Source: Novosphingobium sp. HII-3 (GTDB lineage: Bacteria; Pseudomonadota; Alphaproteobacteria; Sphingomonadales; Sphingomonadaceae). Taken from it: a DNA stretch of 64,000 bases. The DNA lies in assembly GCF_002916655.1 (NCBI RefSeq), contig NZ_PPSM01000072.1, positions 62,001 through 126,000 of the forward strand, in the 5' to 3' direction. A model generated the notes under the pieces. The model was not told the origin of the DNA, searched no databases, and saw only the letters and a list, made by a program, of their open reading frames with translations. This document shows positions 55,117 to 64,000 of this stretch, in pieces. Position 1 is the first letter of the stretch. Each line of letters begins with the position of its first letter. Position numbers and translations under genes: made by a program.

Positions 55117-57747
55117 TTAACTGCGCAGCCGTTCGATGCCCTGCGCAAGGGCCACGTAGAGCTTGCCGAGATCCGACGACAGGAGCGTCACGCCCAGTGC
55201 GTTACCGTCCCGTGTGGACAGGACCTGGCGAAGAATGCCCTCAAAATCATGAATATAGCGGCTGACATTCGCACGGAAGGTATCGTCTCGTTCGAAGATC
55301 TGCTGGATCGCCTTGGCTTCGCCTGCGTCGAGAAGGGAGACGGCGCGGCGTGTGAAGATGCCACGGTCGCCGCGCAGATAGGCCGCCCATGCGTCGTCGG
55401 CGATATCGCTGGAAAGCACTGTGGCGATGTCGATCGCGTTGGACTTGAGCGAATCGGTGATCACCGCTGCGCGCCGCGCGAAGTCGTTATCGACCTGCTC
55501 TTCGGCCCGCTCGCGCGCCTCGGCGACGCGGCCTTCGAGATTGCCGACGAGTTCGTCCACCTTCTCCAGTTGCTCGCGCAGTTGCGCGGCCGCCTCGCGC
55601 GTAACGCCTGAAGCATGGGCCACGGCCTGTTCGAGTTGCCCGGAGACCTCGGCGGCTTTGGCACGCATGGCCCTGTCTATGGCCGCCGCGCTGTCATTGG
55701 CGAGATTCTCCGCAACGCGGTTGATTCGTTCGGCGCTGTCATCCTCTATGGAGGAGACTGCGTCGTCGAGGGTGGTACCAAGCGCGGCGAGGGCGGCGAT
55801 CAAAGCTCCGCCGGCCCTGTCAGCGGCTTCCTGGGTCGCAGCGTCGATTTCGCTGACGCTTTCCTGCAGGCGAACGAGGAGCGCCGCATGGTCTTCTGCC
55901 CGGGCGGAGATATCTGCATGCGCGTGCGAAACGCTTGTGATCAGTGCATCCAGGTCGCGACCGGAGTTCCCAATTTCGGCGGTGACCTCCTCGCCCCCAC
56001 GAGCAGCCTGCTGCAACTGCGTGAGCACCACGCTCATGGTTTCCTGCAGGTGGCGCAGCCGATCTTCGGAGAGGGCAAGCGCTTCGGGCAGGGCGTGGTT
56101 GGTCTGGCGGGCGCTCGCCTGAAGGAGTTCCAGCAAGCGTACGCTGTCTTCAGCCAGCTTTTCGACCTCTTCGTCCGTCACGGCGAGCGTCGTCCGGGCC
56201 GCAGCAAGTGCGTCCGTCAGCGTCGACAGACTTGAGCTGAGCCGACCTTCGGCCTCTCCTGCCTGTGCTGCGATCGTTTCCATGCGCGCTTCGAAACGTC
56301 CGAGTTCCCCGGTTACTTCGCTCGCCCTTTCCGCAAGCATTGCCGCCTGGATCCGGTGCCGTTCCAGGCGTTCCGCTATCGAGGCGTCGAGGTCGCCAAG
56401 CATATGGTCGATCCGGGCAATGGCATGGCGTTCCTGCTCAACCTGGCGCGACTGGCGATCCTGCGCTTCCATGGCGAGGCGCTCCGCCCGCAGCCCGATC
56501 GCCTCATCGATCTGGCATGCCTCGGTCGATATGGCTGCGAGCCGCTCACACAAGGCGTCGATGGCGCTCTCGTGCGCCTCGGCGATCGCCACGCCGGCAG
56601 CGGTCTGTTCTTCCGAAAGGTTCGCCAGCGACGCCCTTAAGGTCTCGGTTGCTCTTTCCTCGGCTTGTGAAAACGCCCGGGTGACCACATCGCTCTCGTC
56701 GCGCAACGCGACCAGGCGGGCGCGAAGCGATGTGAGGCTTTCGGCCTCGTTGTGGTCCAACTGACGGCGTGTCTCGTCGATCTCTTCGCCTAGGGCCTTC
56801 GCGCGAACGCGGATGGCGGCCAGAGCTTCGACTTCGTGCTTCTCGAGTTGGCTGCGGAACTCTTCGCCACGCGCCCGCAGAGCGGCGAACCGCCCATCAG
56901 CCAACGCTTCGAGCTGGTCGCAGCGGGCGATGAAGCCCTCCAGCGTCTCGTTCACCTGCTCGCGCAGCATGGTGACCTGGCGCGTGCTGGCGGAGCCGAA
57001 CTCGTTAAGGCGGTTGAAGCCGTGGATCATGTCCTCGAGGTTACCATGCGCGGTTCGCCCCGCATTGGCGATGTTGTTGGTCACGTCCTTGGCGGAGCTG
57101 GCAATGACCGGAAGCTGGCCGCGCAGCTTCTCCATGTTCTCCAAAGCGGCTGCACTGACGGTGCTGATCGATTCCACGCGCGTCCCGTTTTCCCGCACAA
57201 GCTCCTGCAGGCGGTCGGCGTTCTGCGACAGGCGTTCGGTCGCCAAGCGGCCCAGCGTCTCAAGATCGCGCGATTGTGCCGCGATGAACTCACGCGCGAG
57301 GCTCAACTCCCGGTTTACGGCGGTCAGCCGCGTCTCCATGCGGGCGGACTCAACCGAGAGAGCACGTGCGACATCACCAAAGCGGCGGCCTTCACGCGCG
57401 CTGTGTCGCATGAACAGCAACCACGCGACGCCGATCAGGAGAACGGGAACCGTCCACTCCACTACAAGGGTTGGAACGCGGGCCAGCGCCAGCCCGGGTG
57501 AAAATGACGGGAGACGTGCTGCGATGAACAAAACGGTCCACGCGGCGACCGCAACGCCCGCCGCGGCGGGAGCCGCCCAGGGACGATAAGTCGGTTCCGC
57601 CGGCTCCCCGCTGTCGGACGAGTCCGCCAGATCCGCACCGTCATCCAACGACACGCTATCTGTGGCAGATCGCGTGTCGTCCGCTGCAACTTGCGCCTCC
57701 GGCATTTCACCGTTGCCGAAGGCGATGATCCTGTGTTCCCCAACCAT
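55117..57747 (-). CDS. Large membrane-anchored coiled-coil protein
   Basis: An 876-residue protein. An acidic N-terminal tail (1-50) precedes two membrane helices (about 58-76 and 95-112). Roughly 760 residues of almost continuous helix/coiled coil follow, rich in Ala, Glu, Leu, Arg with heptad spacing (e.g. LGRLATERLSQNADRLQELV). The last ~80 residues look globular (DDAWAAYLRGDRGIFTRRAV, then RYIHDFEGILRQVL). It is annotated in sphingomonads only as a hypothetical or kinetoplast-like coil protein. ATG 57747 has no strong ribosome site. A structural or polarity/cell-envelope role is possible but not shown. It is divergent from the 58046 trio. Confidence 0.75.
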   Translation of the reverse strand: MVGEHRIIAFGNGEMPEAQVAADDTRSATDSVSLDDGADLADSSDSGEPAEPTYRPWAAPAAAGVAVAAWTVLFIAARLPSFSPGLALARVPTLVVEWTVPVLLIGVAWLLFMRHSAREGRRFGDVARALSVESARMETRLTAVNRELSLAREFIAAQSRDLETLGRLATERLSQNADRLQELVRENGTRVESISTVSAAALENMEKLRGQLPVIASSAKDVTNNIANAGRTAHGNLEDMIHGFNRLNEFGSASTRQVTMLREQVNETLEGFIARCDQLEALADGRFAALRARGEEFRSQLEKHEVEALAAIRVRAKALGEEIDETRRQLDHNEAESLTSLRARLVALRDESDVVTRAFSQAEERATETLRASLANLSEEQTAAGVAIAEAHESAIDALCERLAAISTEACQIDEAIGLRAERLAMEAQDRQSRQVEQERHAIARIDHMLGDLDASIAERLERHRIQAAMLAERASEVTGELGRFEARMETIAAQAGEAEGRLSSSLSTLTDALAAARTTLAVTDEEVEKLAEDSVRLLELLQASARQTNHALPEALALSEDRLRHLQETMSVVLTQLQQAARGGEEVTAEIGNSGRDLDALITSVSHAHADISARAEDHAALLVRLQESVSEIDAATQEAADRAGGALIAALAALGTTLDDAVSSIEDDSAERINRVAENLANDSAAAIDRAMRAKAAEVSGQLEQAVAHASGVTREAAAQLREQLEKVDELVGNLEGRVAEARERAEEQVDNDFARRAAVITDSLKSNAIDIATVLSSDIADDAWAAYLRGDRGIFTRRAVSLLDAGEAKAIQQIFERDDTFRANVSRYIHDFEGILRQVLSTRDGNALGVTLLSSDLGKLYVALAQGIERLRS

Positions 57748-58045
57748 GCCTGAAGATACCACGGCGGTCGGAGCGATAAACCCCACTTTAGGAGTTATGC
57801 AATTAAGCTGGGGAAATGGCGTAGCAGGCAGCGGCCGAGCGCCGCATCGCGCCTGCGGCAAGCTTTCACTCGGCGCGGCTGTGGAATTTGGCGCAGGCGG
57901 CATGCGATGCGCCGCCGGAAGAACCCATCTCCGTTCGGAAGCTGAAGGCGTACTGGCCGAAATATCCGGGAACTGAGCGGACGCTTTAACTTGGCACCTG
58001 CGCGGCGGCTGCCTACATCTAAGGCTGGGTGCTGGAGTTTCGAAT
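57748..58045. other. Divergent promoter region, 298 bases
   Basis: Lies between the coiled-coil gene (left) and the membrane-protein gene (right). No gene or repeat recognised. It should hold both promoters. Confidence 0.4.
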
Positions 58046-59248
58046 TTGCGGATTGCATTGTTGGCCATGATGGAGCCTGCCGTAACAGGGCAGCCGTTCC
58101 CCCGCGCGTTCCTGCGCGTGGCAGGCAGCAGCGCGGCGCAGCACCAACTTGGAACTGTCATCGCGCTCGGCTGTCAGCGGGTGATCTGCATGGCGAGAGG
58201 CATGTCGCCGGAACTGGCGGCCCTGCAATATGATGCTGAAGATGCAGGCCTGCAGTTCGCGGTCGTGACGGCGGCGAACCAGCTGTCCGGTCTGGTTACC
58301 GCGGCAGATGAGTTGGTGGTGATTTCCGAAGGCCTGTTTGCTGACGCGGCGCAGACCGTCTCCCTGCTGGAAGGCCATGCGCCCGTCGTTCTGGTCCAGC
58401 CCGTAGAGGGTGCGCTGGCTGCCGGGTTCGAGCGTATTGACATCAACCGGGCCACCGCAGGTGTGATGAGAGCGCCCGGTTCGCTCGTCGAGCGACTGCA
58501 CGAGTTGCCGATAGACGTCGATGCCGTTTCGGCGCTGACGCGCATTGCGCTGCAATCGGGCACAACGATGCGTGAGGTTCCCGCCGCAGCGCGAGCGGGC
58601 GCGGGTTGGCGCATGATCCGCAGTGAAGCCGAAGCCTACGCACTTGAAGACGAGTGGATGCGGTCGCGGTTTGCGCAGGATGGTGCCCGTACGCCCGGCC
58701 GCACGATCGCTCGGTTCGCGGTGCTCAGTTTCGGCTCTTCGCTGCTTCACGCCGGTAATGCGAGCGACGTTGTGTCGGTGGCCGTCATCGTCACCCTGCT
58801 CATCGCGGCGGGTGCGGGGTGGCTGGGCGTCCTGTGGTGTGCTTTCGCGCTGGTCGCGGTCAGTTGGCTTCTCGTCGAGGCAAGTCGTCTGCTGCGAGCG
58901 GCCGAGCGCCAGGCGCTTGGACAGCCCGCGCCGCCGATACCCCGTGCGGACGCTCTGGTCTGGCTGGTCGACGTAGCCTTTGCGGGACTGATTCTTCTCG
59001 ATACGCCCCGTTTCCCCGGCGAACCGGTCCTGGCGTGGCTTTGTACACCTGCAATTCTGTTGATGCTGCTGGTCCTCCTTCCTCGCGTTGCTGCCGGACG
59101 GGTGAGTGGCCTGGCAGGTGATAGGGCCTTGCTCGGATTGTTACTGGCATTTGCATCCGGTTTCGGTCAGGTTCTGCTGGTCGTGAAGGGGCTGTCCGCG
59201 TGCCTTGTTGCTGCCGCATTGGTCCTGCCACGTCGCCGCGACGCATAA
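58046..59248 (+). CDS. Membrane protein with NTP-transferase-like N-terminus, unknown
   Basis: A 400-residue protein. The first about 180 residues are soluble, with a Rossmann-like strand-helix pattern: RIALLAMMEPAVTGQPFPRA, then HQLGTVIALGCQRVICMA, loosely like sugar nucleotidyltransferases but without their catalytic GxGxR loop. From about residue 215 there are five or six hydrophobic helices up to the C-terminus. The start is TTG 58046 behind GGAG; an ATG seven codons later is the alternative. It begins a three-gene run with the next two genes. I do not recognise its function. Confidence 0.68.
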   Translation: MRIALLAMMEPAVTGQPFPRAFLRVAGSSAAQHQLGTVIALGCQRVICMARGMSPELAALQYDAEDAGLQFAVVTAANQLSGLVTAADELVVISEGLFADAAQTVSLLEGHAPVVLVQPVEGALAAGFERIDINRATAGVMRAPGSLVERLHELPIDVDAVSALTRIALQSGTTMREVPAAARAGAGWRMIRSEAEAYALEDEWMRSRFAQDGARTPGRTIARFAVLSFGSSLLHAGNASDVVSVAVIVTLLIAAGAGWLGVLWCAFALVAVSWLLVEASRLLRAAERQALGQPAPPIPRADALVWLVDVAFAGLILLDTPRFPGEPVLAWLCTPAILLMLLVLLPRVAAGRVSGLAGDRALLGLLLAFASGFGQVLLVVKGLSACLVAAALVLPRRRDA

Positions 59249-59283
59249 CCTTGAATTAACTTGATGACGGTTAGACGGATCAT

Positions 59284-60222
59284 ATGACCGATCAAGCCGC
59301 TTTCCAGGCTGACTTACCAGGCGCTGAAGCCGCGCTGAGGCGCGAGCTGGCGCGGGGCGACGCTGTGGGGGCGGCCGCGCTGCCGGTACTGCGGCATCTG
59401 GTGGCGGCCGAGGAAACGGCACTTCTCAGTGAAGAGGTGCTGGCCCGCGTTCGCGGCATGCTGGCTGACGTTGCGTCGCAGGTGCTCGATGGCCTTATCG
59501 GAGACACCGACAGGGGGATGCATGCGCCGGACGATATTGGCCTGCTGACGCGTACGTTCCTTCAGGACGAGCGCTTGCTGCAACACGTTCACGCGCTGGC
59601 GCTGGAGTGGCAACTCACCGAGACACTCCAGGAGAGCACGGCCCTTGATCCCGTGAGCCCTCCGCTGCTGCAGAGGCTTTTGCAGGATGAGCAGTTGGGT
59701 GAGCCGGCTCGACGGTTCCTGAAATCTCAGGCTCAATGGTGCCAGGCTCAGCGGCGCATGGCTCTTCCGCTGGCGGAGCTGCCGCTGAACGTGTTGCAGA
59801 GCGCGATCGAGAGCCTGCGCAAGCTCGTCGGAGCCGACGCGGCGTTGTCGGCGCGCGTGTCCGACGTGGAAGCGCGCGTGCGAAGGCTTCGGACCGAAGT
59901 TCCCGGTCGCTTGGATCTGGCCCTGCTCCTGTGCGACGGGTTGAAGCGGCGAGATCAGGTCCTCTCAGTCTGTGAGGCCGGACTGGCGCTTTTCTGCTCG
60001 GGTCTTTCTCGGTTCTCGGATCAGCCGCGCGACGTTCTCGTCGTTTCTATACATCCCGGGCGCAGTACGCGGTTGGCGCTGGCCTTGCTGGCGGCGGGAG
60101 CGAGCCACCGTATGGTGGAGACGCAATTGCTGGTTCTTACGCCCCGGGCGCAACTGCCGACTGGGCTCGACGGTATCGACGCCGGCCGTGCGGCTGCCCT
60201 TCTGACAGCAGGCGTTCGATGA
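59284..60222 (+). CDS. Conserved-looking helical protein, unknown function
   Basis: A 312-residue, Ala/Leu-rich, mostly helical cytoplasmic protein without a signal peptide or membrane segment. No motif is recognised. It has a possible helical-repeat character in the first 200 residues. The C-terminal third has strand-like segments (DVLVVSIHPGRSTRLALALL). ATG 59284 follows the upstream gene by 35 bases. Its stop overlaps the start of the kinase-like gene (ATGA), so the two products are coupled. Confidence 0.65.
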   Translation: MTDQAAFQADLPGAEAALRRELARGDAVGAAALPVLRHLVAAEETALLSEEVLARVRGMLADVASQVLDGLIGDTDRGMHAPDDIGLLTRTFLQDERLLQHVHALALEWQLTETLQESTALDPVSPPLLQRLLQDEQLGEPARRFLKSQAQWCQAQRRMALPLAELPLNVLQSAIESLRKLVGADAALSARVSDVEARVRRLRTEVPGRLDLALLLCDGLKRRDQVLSVCEAGLALFCSGLSRFSDQPRDVLVVSIHPGRSTRLALALLAAGASHRMVETQLLVLTPRAQLPTGLDGIDAGRAAALLTAGVR

Positions 60223-61592
60223 ACCTGCCCATGGCTACCGTCCTGGCCCGTGCCACGTCCGACGAGCAGGACCGCATGCTCCACGCCGAGGAGCCACTCG
60301 CATGGTTGCAGATGCGCTGTGGCGGGGAACTGCCGGGCACGATAGCGGTCCCCGAACTGCTCGATCTTGTTCGTACGGTTCGGCGGATAAAGCTGCCTCT
60401 CGGACGTACGATACGGGCGCAGGACGGAAGCGATACCATCGCGGCCTGGATCGAAGCGGAACCGGCGGGGGACGGCTGCGCGGTACAGGTGAAGTCCTGG
60501 CAGACGTCCCCCTGCATGCCGGAAGACGGCGCGGCTGCGGAACAGCGCCGGGCGACGATCGATCGCCATCTCGCCGAGTTGTCGGCGTTTCTGGACTCCC
60601 GGCAGAGGCTGCTTGCCGCGTCAACGGCATCGCCTGAGCTGGAGCCGGTCGCGGCCGCTATGGAGCGAGGCACTGGCCAGTGCTGGACCACCTTCCTGCC
60701 CCCGGCAGACATGACCTGCCAGCAGCCGCTGCACTGGCGCCTTCTGGACGGCATCAAGGTCGATGTCCCCGGCGCTTCCCGGACATGGCGCGTTAGGCTG
60801 ATACCGCAGGCGCGTCCCGGTCACGAGCCATCAGGATTTGAACTTCTCCTGCTGTCCGAAACGGCCCCTCCGGAAGACAGTACCGGACAGGCGGGAATGC
60901 GGCCGACGCATCGCCGCAGCCTGGTCGGACAAGACCTGGCTCCCGTCCTCAAGCAGCCGATCGCCCGGATCGTGGCGAATGCGGAGACGATACGCACGCG
61001 TCTGGCAGGACCGCTGCCCGATGCTTACGCCGAATACGCTGGTGAAATCGCCGGGGCGGGCAAATTGCTGCTCGGGCTGCTTGATGACATGGCGGACCTT
61101 GAAGCGCTTGAGGCGGACGATTTCTCGACGGCTGCCGACCGCATCGAACTCGGCGAGGTCGCTCGACAAGCGGCCGGGATTCTGGGTGTCCGCGCGCGCG
61201 AGAAGAACATCGCGATCCGGTCACCAGCGGACAACGAGGTGGCGCCCGCGCGCGCCGAGTTCCGTCGAGTCCTGCAGATACTCCTCAATCTTATCGGCAA
61301 TTCGATCCGCTACTCCCCGGAAGGGTCCGGCATCGACCTGACGGTGGAGATGGATGGCGCCTGCGCTCGTGCGATCGTGCAGGATCAAGGCCCGGGCCTC
61401 AGTGCCGCCGAACAGGCGAGGGTTTTCGACAGGTTTGAACGTCTGGGTCGCAGCGGCGACGGCGGATCAGGCCTTGGCCTTTATATCTCCCGCCGACTGG
61501 CCCGCGCGATGGGCGGCGATCTCACAGTCGAGAGCGCGCCGGGCGAGGGCGCCCGCTTTGTGCTTGCGGTGCCGGCGGAACCCGAAGGCTGA
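60219..61592 (+). CDS. Histidine-kinase-like ATPase lacking the H-box histidine
   Basis: A 457-residue cytoplasmic protein with no membrane helices. The HATPase domain is complete: N-box ILLNLIGNSIRYSP (near residue 357), G1 DQGPGLS, F-box F-D-R-F-E-R, G2 GSGLGLYISRRLA. The dimerisation helix before it (about 236-262, QDLAPVLKQPIARIVANAET) occupies the H-box position but has Lys-Gln-Pro where the phospho-accepting histidine should be. The ~230-residue N-terminal part is unassigned. It is translationally coupled to the preceding gene. It probably binds ATP without classical autophosphorylation, or transfers phosphate differently. Confidence 0.78.
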   Translation: MNLPMATVLARATSDEQDRMLHAEEPLAWLQMRCGGELPGTIAVPELLDLVRTVRRIKLPLGRTIRAQDGSDTIAAWIEAEPAGDGCAVQVKSWQTSPCMPEDGAAAEQRRATIDRHLAELSAFLDSRQRLLAASTASPELEPVAAAMERGTGQCWTTFLPPADMTCQQPLHWRLLDGIKVDVPGASRTWRVRLIPQARPGHEPSGFELLLLSETAPPEDSTGQAGMRPTHRRSLVGQDLAPVLKQPIARIVANAETIRTRLAGPLPDAYAEYAGEIAGAGKLLLGLLDDMADLEALEADDFSTAADRIELGEVARQAAGILGVRAREKNIAIRSPADNEVAPARAEFRRVLQILLNLIGNSIRYSPEGSGIDLTVEMDGACARAIVQDQGPGLSAAEQARVFDRFERLGRSGDGGSGLGLYISRRLARAMGGDLTVESAPGEGARFVLAVPAEPEG

Positions 61593-61593
61593 T

Positions 61594-61791
61594 CTAGGTT
61601 CGGCGGGCGAGCCACACCACGATGCCGCCGACCATCGTGAGGATGGCGCCGCGGATCGCCCACCCTCGATCGCCCACCATCAAGTTCCCCTCAGGCCAGC
61701 GCAGCACGGCGGTGCCCTGAAGAGCCACGATCACTCCAAAGACGACCGCCGCAAGTCCGAGGATGACGGCAACGAAGCGGATGAATGGCAT
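61594..61791 (-). CDS. Small two-helix membrane protein
   Basis: A 65-residue predicted protein with hydrophobic stretches at about 5-27 and 45-62 (VAVILGLAAVVFGVIVAL and AILTMVGGIVVWLA). It is convergent with the kinase-like gene, with only one base between the stops. Coding is supported by its clean hydrophobicity pattern and compact fit; function unknown. Confidence 0.6.
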   Translation of the reverse strand: MPFIRFVAVILGLAAVVFGVIVALQGTAVLRWPEGNLMVGDRGWAIRGAILTMVGGIVVWLARRT

Positions 61792-61883
61792 GGTCCGAGC
61801 CCCTTTTCCCGTTCGAATGCGTATGATGCGACGGCATCATGGCACTGGGCCCTGTTCGTTTCTATCAGCCTGAAACGAAAAAA

Positions 61884-61905
61884 GGCCCCCGCAAACGCGG
61901 GAGCC
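61884..61905 (-). terminator. Terminator of gltA
   Basis: A 9-bp stem with one mismatch (61884-61892 with 61897-61905) and a four-base AAAC loop. Six T residues follow on the minus strand, 43 bases beyond the gltA stop. Confidence 0.9.
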
Positions 61906-61948
61906 TCCTTCCTGTCGACCGCAAACGTTCGCGGTGACGTCATCTTGA

Positions 61949-63232
61949 TCAGCGCTTGTCGACCGGAACATAGTCGCGCTGAGTCGGGCCGGTGTAGAGC
62001 TGGCGCGGACGCCCGATCTTCTGGCCTGGATCCGAAATCATTTCGTTCCACTGTGCGACCCAGCCGACCGTCCGAGCCAGAGCGAAGAGCACGGTGAACA
62101 TGGTGGTCGGGAAACCGATCGCCGAAAGGATGATGCCCGAGTAGAAGTCAACGTTCGGGAAGAGCTTCTTCTCGACGAAGTACGGATCGTTGAGAGCAAT
62201 CTCTTCCAGGCGCAGCGCGGTTTCGAAGAGCGGATCATTAACCTTGAGCGCGTCGAAGACCTCGCGAACGGTGGACTGCATGACTGTCGCACGCGGATCG
62301 TAGTTCTTGTAGACGCGGTGGCCGAAGCCCATCAGGCGGAACGGATCGTTCTTGTCCTTGGCGCGATCGATATAGTGCTGAATGCGGTCGGGGGTGCCGA
62401 TTTCCTTCAGCATGTTCAGCGCAGCTTCGTTGGCGCCGCCGTGTGCCGGGCCCCAGAGGCAGGCGATGCCGGCCGCGATGCAGGCGAACGGATTGGCGCC
62501 GGAAGACCCTGCCAGACGAACCGTCGAAGTCGAGGCGTTCTGCTCATGGTCGGCGTGAAGGATGAAGATACGGTCCATCGCCTTTTCGACGGCGGGGATC
62601 ACTTCGTATTCCTCGGCGGGAACGCCGAAGGTCATGCGCAGGAAGTTGCCGGTGTAGCTCAGCTTGTTGTCCGGATAGACGAACGGCTGGCCGACCGAAT
62701 ACTTGTAGGCCATCGCGGCGATGGTCGGCATCTTGGCGATCAGGCGATGCGAGCTGATCTTGCGATGTTCCGGATCCGCGATGTCGGTGGAGTCGTGGTA
62801 GAACGCCGAAAGGGCGCCGACGACACCGCACATGATCGCCATCGGGTGCGCGTCACGGCGAAAACCCTGGTAGAAATGGCGCAGCTGCTCGTGCAGCATG
62901 GTGTGGCGGCTGATCGTGTACTCGAAATTCTCGAGTTCGGCCTTGTTCGGCAGTTCGCCGTTCAGGAGCAGGTAGCTGACTTCCATGAACGACGAATTCT
63001 CAGCGAGCTGGCCGATCGGATAGCCACGGTGGAGCAGAACGCCTTCGTCACCGTCGATGTACGTCAGAGCCGATTCGCAGCTCGCGGTAGAGGTGAAGCC
63101 GGGGTCGAACGTGAACTTCCCCGTCTGGGCGTAGAGCTTGCGGATGTCGATGACGTCCGGACCGACGCTGCCTTTCAGAACCGGGTATTCGAAGTCCGCG
63201 CCACCAGCGCTCAGTTTAGCCTGATCACCCAC
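61949..63232 (-). CDS. gltA: Citrate synthase (type II)
   Basis: A 427-residue hexameric-type citrate synthase that condenses acetyl-CoA and oxaloacetate. Catalytic His264 ([10 protein letters not shown]), His305 (GFGHRVYK) and Asp362 (VDFYSG) fall at the same numbers as in E. coli. It starts at GTG 63232, whose AAGGAG ribosome site is fused to the gltX stop (TAAGGAG). gltX ends 11 bases upstream, so gltX-gltA form an operon. Confidence 0.97.
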   Translation of the reverse strand: MGDQAKLSAGGADFEYPVLKGSVGPDVIDIRKLYAQTGKFTFDPGFTSTASCESALTYIDGDEGVLLHRGYPIGQLAENSSFMEVSYLLLNGELPNKAELENFEYTISRHTMLHEQLRHFYQGFRRDAHPMAIMCGVVGALSAFYHDSTDIADPEHRKISSHRLIAKMPTIAAMAYKYSVGQPFVYPDNKLSYTGNFLRMTFGVPAEEYEVIPAVEKAMDRIFILHADHEQNASTSTVRLAGSSGANPFACIAAGIACLWGPAHGGANEAALNMLKEIGTPDRIQHYIDRAKDKNDPFRLMGFGHRVYKNYDPRATVMQSTVREVFDALKVNDPLFETALRLEEIALNDPYFVEKKLFPNVDFYSGIILSAIGFPTTMFTVLFALARTVGWVAQWNEMISDPGQKIGRPRQLYTGPTQRDYVPVDKR

Positions 63233-63243
63233 CTATTATCTCC

Positions 63244-64000
63244 TTATGCCTGCGACCCGGCGGGTTCTTCAGTCTGCGCGGCAATCCGCGCAAGGCTTTC
63301 GTCCCGTCCGAGCAATACAAGTACGTCAAAAATTCCCGGCGAGGTCGTTTGACCCGTCAGGGCTGCCCGCAAGGGTTGCGCGAGCTTGCCGAGGCCCAGT
63401 CCATGGTTCTCGGCCATTGCTTTCAGATTGGCTTCCAGTCCCTCGAGAGTCCAGTCATGCAGACGGGACAGGCTCTCATGGATCGCCGCGAGGCGCTGTC
63501 GCCCTTCGTCGCTCAGGAGAGCCAGCGCCTTGTCGCTCATGGCGAGAGGACGCTTGGCGAACAGGAAGGCCGAACCTTCTGCAAGTTCGTTGAGGTCCTT
63601 TGCGCGGACCTTGAGCACGGGCATGGCTCGGACGAGAAGCTCTGCAGCATCGTCCCCTTCCACACCGTCGAGACGGGAGAGGACGAGACCTGCAAGCCGA
63701 ACATCCTCCGCCTCACGCAAGTAATGTCCGTTGAGATTCTGCAGCTTCGCCACATCGAAGCGGGAGGGCGACTTGCCCACATCGGCCATGTCGAACCATT
63801 CGATCGCCTGTTCGCGCGAGATGATCTCGTCGTCGCCATGGCCCCAGCCGAGGCGAAGCAGATAGTTGAACAGCGCTTCGGGCAGGACGCCCATCTCGTC
63901 ACGATAGGCATCGACGCCCAAGGCGCCGTGACGCTTCGACAGCTTGGCCCCGTCCGCGCCGTGGATGAGGGGAACGTGACCGTAGACCGGCTCATCCCAG
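63244..64000 (-). CDS. gltX: Glutamyl-tRNA synthetase, C-terminal part (5' end outside window)
   Basis: About 252 residues from the C-terminal half. The KMSKS-type loop is near the right edge as GADGAKLSKRHG, followed by GVDAYRDEMGVLPEALFNYL and the helical anticodon-binding domain (LKAMAENHGLGLGKLAQPLR). It attaches glutamate to tRNA-Glu, and in many alphaproteobacteria also to tRNA-Gln. The frame is open to base 64000. Confidence 0.95.
   Translation of the reverse strand, partial: WDEPVYGHVPLIHGADGAKLSKRHGALGVDAYRDEMGVLPEALFNYLLRLGWGHGDDEIISREQAIEWFDMADVGKSPSRFDVAKLQNLNGHYLREAEDVRLAGLVLSRLDGVEGDDAAELLVRAMPVLKVRAKDLNELAEGSAFLFAKRPLAMSDKALALLSDEGRQRLAAIHESLSRLHDWTLEGLEANLKAMAENHGLGLGKLAQPLRAALTGQTTSPGIFDVLVLLGRDESLARIAAQTEEPAGSQA

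Noticed and set aside
1..64000. CRISPR arrays, insertion sequences, prophage or integration sites
   Set aside because: No regularly spaced repeats, transposase, integrase or tRNA-adjacent direct repeats were seen.

Overview
The window is GC-rich, densely coded chromosomal DNA of an alphaproteobacterium, most probably a member of the Sphingomonadales (Novosphingobium/Sphingobium-like). This is inferred from protein character and gene order: a 14-subunit nuo operon running into birA-coaX-rnj-DUF1467, a class I lysyl-tRNA synthetase, an RcnB-family secreted protein, a Gly-rich PadR regulator, many GTG/TTG starts, and P450/ferredoxin, acyl-CoA dehydrogenase and nitronate-monooxygenase-type genes. 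No rRNA, tRNA, insertion sequence, phage or CRISPR array was seen.

Layout. 1-9 kb is accessory metabolism: the end of an SLC45-like sugar transporter, an isovaleryl-CoA dehydrogenase, a P450 with its own ferredoxin, a compact molybdate uptake operon (modE-like, modA, modB, modC) with a palindrome in front of modA, a small membrane protein, an IphP-type phosphatase and an alpha/beta hydrolase. Two gene-poor stretches (6241-6564 and 7655-8109) hold several clean hairpins that I cannot assign. 9-21.5 kb is mostly housekeeping: trxB, sixA-like, a Rad3/DinG-type helicase, a PadR-DUF2218 pair behind a perfect palindrome, lysK, a 2OG-Fe(II) oxygenase, the RcnB-like protein, ettA and an exported M28 peptidase.

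21.5-28.9 kb is a self-contained accessory module. A TetR regulator, an MFS carrier, a short-chain dehydrogenase and a HpcH/HpaI-type CoA lyase read leftward. A LuxE-like acyl-activating enzyme, a LuxC-like acyl reductase (ATGA overlap) and a free-standing lipoyl-domain protein read rightward. There is no luciferase. This looks like a reductive acid-to-aldehyde system of unknown substrate and is the best candidate here for undescribed biology.

28.9-35 kb: exported peroxiredoxin, prfB, a lipoprotein-type methyltransferase, a nitronate-monooxygenase-family flavoprotein, an SH3b protein and an acetyl-CoA acetyltransferase. 35.4-54.1 kb: the respiratory complex I operon (nuoA to nuoN) with an NTF2-like gene and a small membrane protein inserted between nuoD and nuoE. 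It is followed almost without gaps by birA, coaX, rnj and a DUF1467 gene, most starts overlapping the preceding stop. 54-62 kb: trhO, a large membrane-anchored coiled-coil protein, and a divergent trio (membrane protein, soluble protein, kinase-like ATPase without an H-box histidine). The window ends with gltA and the 3' part of gltX, arranged as gltX-gltA on the minus strand.
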